From NCBI GenBank assembly GCA_037127255.1, contig JBANSL010000018.1, positions 19,999,175-20,063,174 on the forward strand: a stretch of DNA of 64,000 nucleotides. The letters are read 5' to 3'. The stretch comes from Persicaria tinctoria (taxonomy: Eukaryota; Streptophyta; Magnoliopsida; Caryophyllales; Polygonaceae). The notes below the pieces were generated by a model. It searched no databases, had not been told where the DNA came from, and worked only from the letters and a program-made list of their open reading frames with translations. The first letter of the stretch is position 1; each line of letters starts with the position of its first letter. Of the stretch, positions 31,816 to 45,057 are shown in pieces. Made by a program: the position numbers and the translations under genes.

Positions 31816-33774
31816 GAGTTTTGGGATTTTGAATGGGCGATAGTGTGGCTGGGGTTTGGGTTTGGGATTGGTGTGCTTTGTTGTTCTTGTTGTGGACTTG
31901 TGGTGCAACCATGCAAGTTTTATGTGAATAGTGATTTGATTTGTCATGCTTGGAGATATCTTGGAAATGTAATCGAAATCTGATGATTTTGTGGAATCCA
32001 TAATATGAGATGTTCACTAGTGATCCCAAAAGTTCTATGTATCCGTCTTCTATTTGACTGATCGATTTGTTTATTAATTTTGTTGGCTTGTGTTTTACAT
32101 TGTAAGATCGATGTCATGTACTTTTCTTTTTCACATTTTTTTAATATCATTTACCTGGTATATTTTCTTTTCTGTCATTTTCTTGTAGTTATACATGATA
32201 GTTAGTCTATTTACGAGTCAGTTCGATCCTATTACTCTAAATATGTCTAGGTAATCGAATTGCGCGCTTTCCTGATTTTAAAAAGAAGAAGCATATATAT
32301 CTATTATCTAATGTTGTGATCGAAATGAGTCACGAATAAAGGTGGCTAGGAATGAACATGATCTCGTAGGCTCTTAGCTTGATTGCTATCATGTATTGTC
32401 CTTTGTTGCATATACTTTTCTATCCTATCATGTTGAATAAAATTACCACATTGCTTTTACTTTATTTGGTAGGTTGAGGTGAGGGTAAACAATAGTAATC
32501 CTAGCTAGAGCTAGCTAGTCTTATCATTTTCATTTCTTTTGAAACCTCCACCATCGCCCATCCACAAGTTATAAGTTTTTGGGCACTAATATATTAACTT
32601 TTTTATAATTTTTTTTATAATCTAATACTTATTACCGGCAAATATTAAGTTGTAAAAAAATAATTTAAAAAAAGTTGATATTTTATATAGTTTTTACATC
32701 CTTAAAATACGTGTTAAAAAGTCAAACAACATCCTTTGTAGATCAGATGTAGTATAAGATGATAAATATTCTATCTGTATTCATATAATTAAATTTTTAA
32801 TTAGTCAGTTTTACACTTTTTAAGGAAACTAATGCTATGTAAAAGGGGACTAAAAATCCATCTATAGAAATATACTAACAGTATATATGGTTGATTTTAG
32901 GGGAAAAAATATTAAAATAATATATTATAATAGTTTATAGAAAGTTATTGTAAGCCATAAATCTATATACAATATATTTTAGTTAATGGATAAAAATATA
33001 AATCAATACTATGTCATAACCATACTTACCAAAAATATTAATAGATGAATATGTAGTATTTGATAGGTGTTACTTTATTTATATCTAGATTATTTTTTGA
33101 TGGAAATAATTATTCATATCAAAATTAATTATTAATAATTATTATTTTATTTATATCTATATTATTTTTTGGAGCCAAAATAAACTATTAAAATATTATG
33201 TAGTCATAATATAGCCACAATCCATCAGTGCATAAATATTTTCATAAACTAACATAATAAAGACATACTACATATTTAATAAAAAAAATATTAAAATATT
33301 TTAAAAATCAACTATATGTTAAGTTACATGAGATTTAATTAACAATAGATTCAGAGAAAAAAAACGTTTACCTTATAAATGTGAATTTTATTTATATTTT
33401 GAGAGAAACTAAATAAAAAAATATTTAGATTATATATAATCCGTTGAAATAATTTTATTTATATCTATACGTGGAAACTAAATACACCACTTCCAAATGA
33501 ACGTGGTGTTTGTGGTGTGCTAATTAATTAAAAAAAATGTGCTAATTAATTAAAAATAGTCACCACGTTGGAATGGACGTGGTTGAGCGAGGAAGATTTG
33601 CGGTGTATCTAATAACACCCATATCTATATTATTTTTTGGTGGACAAATTATTTATATTTAGATTATTATTTTTTATTTATTGAAATCTACCTGGATTAT
33701 TTATAATATTTTATTAACGTACAGTGCATGGGACAAGACTTACACTTGCTTCTCCTTAATCGTAGTGTTTTTAA
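31816..33774. other. AT-rich intergenic DNA
   Basis: No gene is recognised. ATATCTATATTATTTTTTGG-like segments recur at about 33085, 33155 and 33625. A CACCACTTCCAAATGAACGT / ACGTTGGAATGGACGTGG pair near 33487 and 33565 has partial inverted symmetry. The remainder holds nothing I can support. Confidence 0.4.
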
Positions 33775-33786
33775 CTAGGGTTGGCA

Positions 33787-35289
33787 CGGAAACTTCAATC
33801 ACAACGATACACACCTTTGATTAGTTGGGAAAATATATGTAGACCAAAGAGTCAAGGTGATCTTGGATTCAAAATTGCAGAAGAGATGAATCTAAGTTTG
33901 CAGATGAAGTTACTTTGGAAAATATATACAGATCAAAATAATATATGGGAGTTATCAAAGAAAAATACCTTCAAACCGAAATAATTAGACAAAAAAAGAA
34001 TCAAAATACTTCCTGGCAATTCGGAAGATTGTTACAACTACGTAAAAAATTCCACGATAGCCTTTTATGGATCATTGGAAATGGGAACTCCATCAATGTC
34101 TGGCAAGATCCTTGGATCCTCGATCAAAACTTATCTGACTACCAAGATAATCATAATCCTGAAATGAGAATAGCACAACTAATCACGCCACAAAAACAAT
34201 GGAACCTAATACTCCTAAATCAATTATTCCCCCCTAACATTATACAAAAAAAAAACAATAAAGATCCAAATCCCGGACTGGGATACAATAGATAAGTTAA
34301 TTTGGAAACCAAACCCCAATGGAAAGTTCACAACTAAGTCCACTAATAAAATAACAAGACAAACGCATCAAGTAGACACTGCCTATATGGATTACCAACA
34401 AAGGTTAGACTAAATAGATACATTAATAGAGACCTATATTAAAGTGTTGCCTCTGTGACTCTGAAGATGAGGATACTTATCACCTATTCATGCATTGTCG
34501 GGTTACTAAGGCAGTAGTCTCGTGCTATGAACAAATGACAGGGAAATCATTTCTAAGCTTAAGAGAAAGAAATCTAACCGGTAGAAGATATTATGATGAT
34601 TAGACATGAAAACTCACACTTTGAAGATCTTTGTTTCAGTTGGCAAACCATATGGGAAACTAGAAACGTGGTCATTTTCAATAAAAATAACTTAGAAGCT
34701 ACAACATCTCTGGTCAAAAAGACTATTTGTAATATGACAAACTGGAATAAGACAAAAGAAAATGTAAATATAAGCAAAAAACAAAACAAAAGGTTAAAAG
34801 CTAAGTGGAGCATACCATAAAGAGATATATCCTTCAAAATTAATGTGGATGGCTCGGTTATTTCCACTTGCTTCTGCCAAGTGGGGGGGGAGGTCATCAG
34901 GGACTCCAAGGGTCAGGTTATTGATATTTTTCATCAGGAAACACGACATAGTTCAGTTCTCCAGATAAAACCTTCTGCAATCTGTGTTCTCCAGAGGGTT
35001 TCGAAAAGTAATCATCGAAGGGGACAGTAACATCAAATGGGAAATTATGCGTCATGTTGAGAAGATCAGACTACTTGCATACTCTTTTGATTTTATTGAA
35101 TTTAGACATTGTTATAGAGAAGCAAATATGGTAGCCGATTATATTGCTAAAAGTAGGGGAAATTGTAATTTGTTCACACTCCCTTTTAATAGGGATCTTT
35201 GTAATATCATCCAGCACGATGATCAAGGAAGTGCTTTGCATTTGTAGCAGAGCTTTCATACTGTTTGCCCACTGTTTAAAAAAAAAAAC
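33787..35289 (+). mobile_element. 5'-truncated L1-type LINE with a 12-bp target duplication
   Basis: CTAGGGTTGGCA is present at both ends (33775-33786 and 35290-35301), and a poly-A run (35277-35288) precedes the right copy, as in LINE insertion. Translation gives the RT C-terminal region (LISWENICRPKSQGDLGFKI, SWQFGRLLQLRKKF, SLLWIIGNGNSINVWQD), a zf-RVT Cys cluster (CCLCDSEDEDTYHLFMHC) and an RNase H domain (INVDGSV, VIIEGDSN, FRHCYREANMVADYIAKS). Frameshifts and stops break it. It belongs to a lineage related to but distinct from the copy at 28108-31007. Confidence 0.85.
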
Positions 35290-35301
35290 CTAGGGTTGGC
35301 A

Positions 35302-36704
35302 TGGTATGGTAACAACAAAAAATGGTTATTATCATTACCATACCACCTATACATGGTACGTCTATTTTTATACCATATATCAACCACAATCATGGTAACC
35401 ACCGATGTTGGTAACCATGTTTGTGGTTATCATCGGTACGATACCATGATTATAGAGCCTACCAATTAAGAGTAAGGATTTTGAAACTTACAAATGTTGA
35501 GAATGAGACTTATATAGAAATCGATGCAGACATATCATAATATTCCAAGATCTTTGCTGGAAGCTTAAGTTTAGAAAGATGTTAGAAGTTTTGAATGATG
35601 CTAGTTCAATATTGCATAACGCCATAACCTCAATGAAGAAAAAGATTGCCTAGACACACCATTTGTTTTTCGTACAAGTTACATGATTTAAAATTTGAAA
35701 AAATAAAATAAATAAAAGTATACTATAGTCTATAGGATTATATAGTTACTCTATTTATTACATTTTGATTAGGATTTAAGTTTTCATTAAGCTCTTCAAA
35801 ATTAATATATATAAAAAAAAAAAACCAAATTTTGTAAGCATAATTTTTCTAGTGAAGATTAAGCTGATTATAAATTTATAATAGTGTAGTATTAATATAA
35901 TACGAGTAATTTGAAATGATCATTAGCAATTACATAAAATAAAATTAAAAACACGTCAAAACTTATAGGGCCATTTTTAGCTAACGAGCCCTAAACAACC
36001 ACGTGTTACTTTCACTAAAAGTGCTTTATAAGCTATCAAACAACTTCATGGTCATCGAGTTGCTTGTTCTTAATGGTAAAGATCGAAGAACAATCTAGAG
36101 TAATCCCGTTTAGAGCAGGATTTGAGAATCATGAACGCATTCATTTCTCAAACAATCCGGTACGGATCAAAAAAAACAATGACAACCTAAGAGTAAATCC
36201 AACCAAAATTACCTAAGAAAACATAGTAACATATATGAAACAATACGAACATAGAGAAACACGAAACATACGGGCCTAACAACAAGCACAACTCAACGAT
36301 GCTCCGCCTTCAAACCATCGCTACCAATCGAAGAACGCTGCATTGGTGAGTATAATTAGGGTTAGACGGAGATTCTCGGATTTCGCTATCAGCATATCAA
36401 GTATCTGACGGAGAAAAAGACACGACGACTTAACCGCGACAAAAACAAGGGCCCCTTGCAGAATTCGAAAATGCAGGAGCAATGAAAATAGGCAGATAAA
36501 GGATACGCCCCCAGACACTCCGAGCTGCACTATTCTAAAGGCCTTTTGGACCTCATCCGAAAGGATGCTATCAGGTAGAGCCTGCTCTCTCGAATTCTTA
36601 CCTAATAAAAAAAATGTAATATATCTAATATGAAACAATGAAACAAAACCATGATACAATAATTTAATCATCTGTACAATGCATAACCACTCTTCAGATA
36701 AAAA
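35302..36704. other. intergenic DNA with a hAT-like start and a LINE-like tail
   Basis: The sequence after the LINE (TAGGGTTGGCATGGTATGG, with CATGGTA/TACCATG repeats to about 35450) looks like the left end of a non-autonomous hAT element whose right end I cannot find. Near 36575-36612 CTCTCGAATTCTTACC followed by poly-A matches the 3' tail seen elsewhere. The minus frame 36321-36671 is unrecognised. The last bases before 36712 should hold the 3' UTR of the next gene. Confidence 0.4.
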
Positions 36705-36711
36705 TTACATG

Positions 36712-39700
36712 TCAATGTGAGCCTGACCAAAACCTATACATCCCATGCTCTCCGACCGCCTCTCGCGACGTCGTCGTCCTAGCTCTCTTCCAAAACCTCC
36801 AGCTCTTCCCGCCTCCGATGGGCCCCGACGACGAATGCCTCCGGAACGACTCGGGTTCCTTGCAACCCATCCCAATATCTGAAGTTGATAACCCCTTCTC
36901 GAGATCCTCGGCATTCCTACCCGATCCATAGCTATGAGCGCTATAACCGCCTTGGAAGGGATCTCGGGCCTCGATCGGCGGGTTTTCGTTGTTGCAGCTC
37001 ATCGGTGACTCGTCGCACCCGTCTTTCGAGCTGTCGCACTCGTTGCACACCAGCTTCAAAGCCTGCACGACCTCGCCCATGAAGGGGCGGTGCGACACCT
37101 CGGGCTGGACGCACATGGAGGCGATGGCTGCGACTTTGGCCACGCTGTCGAAGGATATGTCTGGCCCCAAGTCAGGGTCGACTATCGATTTCAGAGCTTC
37201 TTTGGTGGTGAGATACGGCCTCGTCCATGATACGAGGTTCTCTTGGCCAGGCGGCTGCGACATGTCGACCGGTTTCCGACCCGTCAGGAGCTCGAGAAGG
37301 ACGACACCGTAGCTGTAGACGTCGCTCTTTACGAGTAGGTGTCCCGTCATGGCATACTCAGGAGCCACATATCTGCAAGTTTTTAGCTTCCATATGAATA
37401 TGCACTTAAGATATTTTACATAAACCACCCTAATATATTCTGTTTTACACAAACCACCCCTAATAAAAACTATTTTGCACAAAACTGCCCATTACAAATA
37501 AAATCATTTACGGTAAAGTGCACAACCACCCCCAATATACCCTATTTTGCACAAACCGCCCGTAATATAATCCGTTTTGCACAAAACACCCCTGATATAG
37601 ACTATTTTGCACAAAACTACCCATTACAAATAAAATTGCAGTTAAACACCGACAGTCCACAGTTTGTTATAAACCACCCGTAATTTAGACTATTTTGCAC
37701 AAAACCTCCCCATTCCAAACAAAAGTGCAGTTAAACACATTGTCCATCATTGGCTGAAAACCCCAACTCATTTTAGCATTAAATAGCACAAACCACCCGT
37801 AATATAATCTGTTTTGCACAAAACACCCTTAATATGGACTATTTTGCGCAAAACCACCCATTCTTGATAAAATTGCAGTTAAAAACCCCCGAACTCATTT
37901 TAGCAGTAAATAGAAGGTATCTTAGATAAGAAAAAAGAGAGAATTCGTACCCGAAAGTTCCCATGACACGGGTCGAAATGTGTGTGTTCTCTTCATCCAA
38001 TGCAGTTCGAGCCAAGCCAAAGTCGGAGACTTTGGGTGTGAAGTCAGCTTCTAACAAGATGTTACTAGCTTTAAAATCCCTATGTATGACACGGGGACTT
38101 GAATCTTCGTGTAAGTAGGCTAGACCGCGGGCAGCACCAAGCGCTATTTTCAACCGCGCTGCCCAGTCTAGCGGAGAAATCTGCCTGTCTATTCCTGAAA
38201 CATTCACAAGATCGCCTAAGCATCAAAAATATGCACAGATTAACTTTTAGGGAGATATCTCTATACTGCCAATCTGCCATTACCATGTAGGTGAGATTCG
38301 ACGCTGCCATTTGGTACAAGTTCGTAAACTAAACACCGGAGATGATCCTCTACGGATATACCAATCAACTTGACTAAGTTCCTATGATGAAGCCGGCTTA
38401 GCATCTCGACTTCAGCCAAAAATTCCCGGCCACCCTGCTGGTCCTCTCTCTTGAGAACCTTCACGGCAACCTCAGTCCCGTCTTCAAGAACGCCACTGTA
38501 AACACGTCCAAATCCACCTTCCCCAAGTACTCTCGAAGAGCTAAGGCTGTCGGTGGCTTTCTCAATCTCAGCAGCACTGAAAGTCTTAGCTGATCCAGTG
38601 TATGCAGCAACACTCGATTCAAATGACAACGAAAAACTCGGGCGACTTCCAGCTGATTGTCCAGTTGGCCCTGACAGCACAGTTCTTATTTAATCTATGC
38701 TGCTAGAAAATACATGGAATCCTAAATAAAATGAGCACAGTTCGAGTTCGTGGCCTTACCTGTTGATCTTGCGATAGAAGACGGATAAACAAGTGGTGCT
38801 GCTGCTGATTGGTTAACTTGTCTTCTATATCGAAAGAGCAAAATCCACCCGAGTAAGAAGCACAGAAGCACAGCCCCGACTGCTGCTAAAACTATGATAG
38901 CTATAAGGCTACCACTAAGTCGGTGTTTACGCCCTTGCTTTGTTACATCAACTCCCAAGGGATGCATTTCACTACCATTATCCCCAGAAAAAGGGTCACC
39001 GTTAATAACAGCGATATCTGAAGGAGCCATGGGAGGAGAAGGCGGAAGACCTACAATTCCACGGAGTTGGAAAATAAACAAGCATGTAATGATTGAGAGA
39101 GTGATAGGGAGGAAGTTTGAAGCGGTAACTACCTGGATACTGCACATAGAGAACTTCATAGCCACCAAACAGGGAATTGCTTATATTAACTTGCTTGTTC
39201 CAGAACCTCTCATAGATCAAAAATGCTGTGATGTTGTCGAACTTATCACCAAGTGGTACTAAGTCCATCAGGAGGAGTGTTTTATCAGGTTGTGCGCTTG
39301 CAGCATTTGCTCCCATGATGCGCACTTGGCTTGGCTCGATGAAAATGCCAGTTGCAACTTCATGTGCAAATTCTGGAACCGAAGGGAAAAAGATGTACAA
39401 AGGGACACCGAGTCGTAACTCAACTTTCATTGGAAGAACACAGCCGCAAGGTGATCCTGCGATTGTATTTGTGTATGGCCCCAGGCATGAATAGGATGAG
39501 CAATCTAGAAGGGCATCGAAACATGTCAGAGATACCAAGAAAAATGCAACAGATAGACTAATAAACACTAAAATCAACAGGGGTAATACCTCGATTAGGA
39601 GGTGGAGGTGGTAGTGCCAATATGGGCGGCGCAAGCTCCGGTTTCCTTGTTGTAGGAGAAATTTCAGGGGAAAGAAAAGGGGCTTGCAAAAGAAGAAAAA

Positions 39701-42700
39701 ATGACAGATAGATAAGACTTCGCTTTCTTCTTCATTTAAACAATCAACTATGAACAAGAAGAGTTTTGCTTACATATGGAGTGACCAGATGGAACTGGCA
39801 TGTCGGACATAGGAACGGGACTGATGTAAACTTCTGTTAAAGGAGAGTGGGAAGGAGCCATGGCTGCAATGAAAAAACCACATTAGAAGTCTGTAGTTCT
39901 ATACTTCCATGCGTCGTCTATCCCTTCTCCCGAAAACCAGGTACCTGGATGATGACTGGTAGGAGAGTGGTATCTCCCTGCGCTTTCAGGTGATGGAGCA
40001 AGTAAAGAAGAAGGTCTATCAACTTGAACTACATCACAAGGAACAGTAAATTATAACCACAGTTAAAGAAAAACCAAAACACCCAGCCAAACACTTCCTT
40101 AAAAGAAAGATCGTACCATGTTGCTGTGGAGCTGGTGATGGTACAGTATACGAAGTTTCGGGAGCAGATTGGCTAACATTCCTTGGATGAGCTTTGCTAG
40201 TAGAGGGTAAAGGAGAAAATGAAGGGCTATGAGCCGCTTCAGCTGACGGGGATGTAGGTGGTGAAATAGTAGCAATGGGTGCTAAACTAGGCAGCCCTCT
40301 CGACTTGTGAAAGGAAGGAGCAATATATGGTGAGATGCCTACAAGTAGTTAAAGGTAAAATAAATCATCTGGCTGGTAGATATTAAAATGCTACTAAATG
40401 CAATAATTTCAGTAGTGAGTCCGACCTCCTTGGAAAATTTAAGTTTGGCATTATCAATTCGTTAACAAAAAAATGTTCCTCGTTGCTCACAGAAGATCAA
40501 TGGAATGGAAAGTAGTTAACATCCTCTGCTCATATATGTGTTTTAACAGAAGTGAACAAGTGATTGACATCAAAGAGCTCCTTTATTATACATTACCTTG
40601 TTCCGGTTGATGATATGTAGGTGATAATGAGTGTGTTGATCCACTAGGAGCTATGGTAACGGGAACTTGGTGTCCTCTTTGGTGAATGCTCGGAGCTGGG
40701 CTTGATACAAGTGGCAATTGAGCGTCTGTATAAAAACATTTTAAAAATCATGTACAGAGAATAGGATTTCTTATTACAGCAATAAACTATTATCACAAGC
40801 TACCAAAAGAATTATGAAGAGAAAAGCAATCTGGGGCACAATGCTTGGAGAAACACCTGGAATAATGCTAAAGATTAAAATATAAGTCGTCTTAACTAGA
40901 TGATCAAAAGGTAATTGCATCATCTGGATGATATAGTATATTCAAAAGATGTTTTACAACAATAGTACTATTATAATTTATACCAACCAATATAAGCAGA
41001 AAAACGGGTACATGTCTTTCCGTGTAGGGTTTTGAATTTCAAATGAGCAAAATACAATCCTGCCTATGACGAAGCCTAGAGTAAAACAAATGCAAGTAAG
41101 AAAAGGGGACACTTGACTCCTATAATTTACAGAATGTATACTGAGAGCTAATCAACTCGCCTGGAGGAATTGACGGAGGTTCTCTCGGTACAAGTGGAAT
41201 GATGGATGGTGATCTGACTGGAGAAGCTGCCAACGGTGCTGCAATATCATGATATCAATAATTTATACACAACACAACAAGAACAGCAGCAATAAAAGAT
41301 CCCAACAGCATCTTGCTAGCAAGCAGAAATCAGGTAGTCAAATAAGCTAATATATTTTGTACCTAATTTCGAGGGTAATGGAGATGCCTGAGATATTGGT
41401 ATCTTTCTCTGATGTGAATCTGGTGGCAAAGATCCCGACGTTACTGTGTGGATGGATGGAGGAGTTGCGGTAACAGGAGGCACAGCAGAGGTTGATGGAG
41501 CTGAAGCATTGGAGGACACTGATGCACTTGGTGGACTTGAAGCACTTTTTGATGCAGGCGAACTGGTTGGTATACTAGAGGGAGGTGGAGCTGAAAGACT
41601 TGATTCTGCAGGAGGAGATGGAGCCAGATCATGTGATGGTGCAGCATCGGGTGCTGGTGGTGAAACAATAGGTGGCACTGCATGGGGTGGTGGATTTGAC
41701 GCATCTATTGGTGGACTGGGAGGAGGTGGAGCTGAAGAATGTTCAGATATAGTAGCATTCGGTGGTGGAGCTGAAACGTATGGCATAGAACTTGGGGGCG
41801 GAGCCAAAAAATGTGATGAAGCAGGTGGGGATTCTGCAGCTTTAGGTGGTGATGACGCAACAGTAGGTGGCACTCCATCAGGCGGTGGATTAGACACAAG
41901 CATTGGTGCTGGAGGCGGGTGAGATGAAGAATGTTCAGTTATAGTGGAGTTGGGTGGCGGAGCTGAAACATATGGCATAGAAGTTGGAGGTGGGGCCAAG
42001 AAATGCAGCTTGTCTGGGGGTGGCGAAACCACAATAGGGGGTGGTATAGTAATGGGTGGGATAGTGGAAGGGATTGGTGGAACTGTAACATGAGATGGCG
42101 TTGCTTCAGGTGGTGGAGTTGAAGAATGGGACGAAAGATGAGGCTTGGCTGGTGGGGGAGCTGAAGCATTAGATTGCATAGGAGGCGTTAGATTGCCTAA
42201 TGCATGTGGTGGTCCGGCATCTAGATATGGAGAAGGCTCATGAGGTGCCACAGCAGGAAATGGAGCAGAATCATGAGGCAACCTGGTAGGAGAGGGTGGT
42301 GGAGCTGAATCAGCTGACGGCATAACTTCTAGTGGTACAAAATGCGGCGAGGAAGCTAAATGATGATAGTCAACAGGAGATGGTGAAGTGAAATGATGTG
42401 ATGTCTTATGATGTGTTGGTGTAGTTGGTGACAATGTGGATGGCCTCTGACCTGCAGTATGGGATGGCGCTGAAGCATGTTCTGATGGTAGAGGAGGTGG
42501 TGCGGCCAAAGAACGTGGTGGTGGAACAGATGGTGTAGATAAAATAAATGGAGAACCCGGTGGTGGTGAAGCAAAAATATGAGACGACATAACAGGTGGA
42601 GGTGAAATGGCTGAGGGCGGTAAAGATGAAAAACGTGATGGAACAGCAGTTGACGCTGGACTAGAAGCTCGTACTGGCATACTAGCTTGGGGGGGAGCTG

Positions 42701-44181
42701 AGGCATACGGTAAGGGACTTGGGATATGGGGTGGTAGAGCAGGCGACTGTAAAGCTGGGACACCCGGAAGCTTAACAATAGGTGGCGGAGCATACACCCA
42801 TGCAGGATTTTGTGGAGCTAAATCACGTAATGGCGCCTGAGGCTCAGGAGGTAGAGGCGCAAAAAACTCTGGCGAAGGTGCAGGTTGTTGCAAAGTCAAA
42901 TCATGTGACGGCACCCCAGTAGGTGGTGGAGCCGGTAACGGTGGTTCCTTAGAAGGGGCATCTTTAATAAACGCATTGGGGCCAGGTGATTTCACAGTGG
43001 GTGCTGCTGCTGCTGCTGACTGTGTTGGTGATACAGTAACAGTACTAGGCAGATGGGGCACTGGCTGAATATTTTCAGGGCCCAGTGGAGAAGACTCGAA
43101 CGAATGAGATGCTAGCGGAGGCTGAATAGCTGATCCTACATCAAAACAAAAAATTCTATTACATTCTCCATAAATCAACAACAGCAAAAGATGTCAAAGC
43201 ACTATTGCACTAGTATGACAGAAAATTACCATTTGAGAATGGAGCCGCAGTGAGTATGTAACCAAGATTTTGTGCTTCTACAGGGGGGAAAGTGGATAAA
43301 GGCTCCTTGGAAGGAAATATACTAAACCCTGGATGCAAACAAAAAGTTTCATATCCTCGGTTCAGATAGTAAAATGATCAATGAAGAACAATTTTGATGT
43401 ATTATGAATATATAGATGATGAAAACAGGTTGAGAGGTGGCTTGAAAAGCATGGATAGCCGAGGAAAAGACGAGAAAATACAGGTACATTCACTGAAATG
43501 AGTATATTTGATGCCTTCATTCACTGAAATACTTCACCGAATGTAACTTAGATCTATTCAGAACCTCTACATGCTAAATATGTACTGAATGAACACTTGC
43601 ACTGCTCTTGAATAAGAACCGATTCAATCATTTTTGCAGGTCAATCACTCTACAGTGAAGCAATAAATGAAATGAGACAAAACCATGAAGACGATAGACC
43701 GTCAAGTGATGGCAGATCAAAAGTGCTCAAGTTCCTAAATTTCCAGACTCATAAGCAATCAAATAACCATGAAATACAAAGCTATTGCAGAAGTGAGCAT
43801 AGCTTGAAATATGTAATGGTAGCTTCGAAATTAACTTTGAGCAATCAACCACATTGTCTCGGACAAGTAAATTTAGAGGCTCTTAGCAACATCATGGGTG
43901 ACAGAAATCCGATTCATATTTACCCTAAATTGATCTGATGTTCATTTCCCCAATCACTAGAAGAACACAAGCAATGTAGCCAGATCATAAAAGATCCTTT
44001 AAACATAAACCAATCCAAAACCCGCATGAGATTTGTCCCCAAATAACCCAATTTAGGTCACTAAAGATTTAATTTTTACAAGGGAGATTGGAGCAGTACC
44101 TGTAGATCCCTGAGCAGCCAAAGCAAAACCAATGGCACAGAGATTGAACAAGTGCCAAATTACTTTCAGCTGAGGAGTCAT
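36712..44181 (-). CDS. ALE2: ALE2-like receptor Ser/Thr kinase with very long proline-rich ectodomain (14 exons)
   Basis: Exons (minus strand): 44181-44100, 43328-43230, 43135-41363, 41238-41161, 40725-40597, 40338-40117, 40028-39945, 39863-39774, 39682-39590, 39504-39133, 39050-38760, 38670-38284, 38194-37951, 37372-36712. They total 4605 bp, 1534 aa. The protein has a signal peptide ([13 protein letters not shown]), a Pro/Ser/Ala-rich region of about 800 residues, a conserved membrane-proximal Cys domain ([20 protein letters not shown]), one TM helix ([20 protein letters not shown]) and a kinase. Kinase motifs: [43 protein letters not shown]. Arabidopsis ALE2 acts with ACR4 in epidermis specification. 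The kinase and the Cys domain match ALE2. The ectodomain is far longer than in Arabidopsis ALE2 (about 740 aa in total). The start at 44181 is the first ATG giving a signal peptide. One intron is GC-AG. Confidence 0.88.
37373..37950 (-). repeat. last intron of the ALE2-like gene, with an imperfect tandem repeat
   Basis: Between about 37410 and 37860 a unit of roughly 30-35 bp, of the type AACCACCCGTAATATAATC then TGTTTTGCACAAAA (plus strand), repeats a dozen or so times with drift. It fills most of the intron that splits the kinase just before YVAPEY. The donor (GG|GTACGA) and acceptor (TTGCAG|A) lie outside the repeat. Confidence 0.75.
40726..41160 (-). other. GC-AG intron in the ALE2-like gene
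   Basis: The exon ends CCTCCAG and the intron begins GCGAGT; the acceptor is TATACAG. Both neighbouring exons stay in frame only with this GC donor, as every intron from the first to the twelfth is phase 1. The nearest GT, four bases downstream, would shift the frame. Confidence 0.7.
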
Positions 44182-44560
44182 CTCAATCCCATAAAGAAGC
44201 AAACCTCCTGAATGGCAAGAGAAGTACAGAAGGTGCAAGCAGCACAAACCATATACAAAAAAAAAGGGGAACTGTACTAAAATAAACTATTAATTTAAGA
44301 GATCGGTAACTTGAAGCAAAATTAGTGAAGACCCACGAGCTGTGATGGCAACACTAGAAGAACCCAGTTGAAGAAACCCACCAAACCAAGAGTTGGGTTT
44401 GGTGGAGGGTAGGGCAAGAAAACGCCGGAGAGCCCAAATTGAAGGAAATTGCAATCTCTGAGGAGCTTGGAAAGCTCGAAACTGCAGAAATTTTGGTGAA
44501 AGGTTTAATTTTTATTGAAGGGTTTCCCCCACATTCAAGTTTGTGGGCTATGGAAGGAGG
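44182..44560 (-). promoter_or_regulatory. 5' UTR and likely promoter-proximal region of the ALE2-like gene
   Basis: An acceptor-like CCATTCAG lies about 30 bp upstream of the ATG, and GC-richer leader-like sequence lies at about 44345-44480, so a 5' UTR intron is possible. No TATA box could be fixed. Confidence 0.35.
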
Positions 44561-45057
44561 GGGGAATGGGGGGTAGATTCATGGGTTAATCTGACATGGA
44601 GGGAAATGGGGGTAACTGGTGGATCACAGAACGGGAGGGAGAGAAAGTGAGAAGTACACAAAGGCAACAGTTGAGTGGGAGGAGATGGAGAATTCAGAAT
44701 TTGGAGTATTAAAATTGGGAATAAACCGAAATTGGGTTGAAAATTAAGGATAGGGATTAGTAGTTTAATTAATTTTTAGGGGTCTACTTTGACTACTTAC
44801 CTTGCAGTTAGATGATGAATTTGTAAGAAATTAATTTTGGGTACTAAGTACTTTTTAAAGTCTTTGACTCTTTAATGGGTGTAATTTTATTTGTTTTGTA
44901 TGTTTGATGAATTATAAAACTTTTAATTATATTTTGTGAGTGGTTTATTTCTTCTTATAGAAATATTAGGGTTTATTTAATTAATAACCGACAAAGGGAT
45001 TTATTTAATTAATGTTCTAGCTTCCATTTTTTCGTTCAAGGGTTTTTTTTCCCTTAT
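44561..45057. other. intergenic DNA, nothing recognised
   Basis: AT-rich upstream DNA of the ALE2-like gene; no element or RNA seen. Confidence 0.45.

Noticed and set aside
33085..33640. tandem array of ATATCTATATTATTTTTTGG segments as an element
   Set aside because: Only three irregular, AT-rich copies without ends or duplications; could be low-complexity similarity.
39002..39757. 251-codon minus frame as a single exon
   Set aside because: It runs through two introns of the ALE2-like gene; only the central part (39133-39504) is coding, with good splice sites.
41446..41922. Gly-rich 158-codon plus-strand frame
   Set aside because: Antisense shadow of the proline-rich exon (Pro codons read as Gly).
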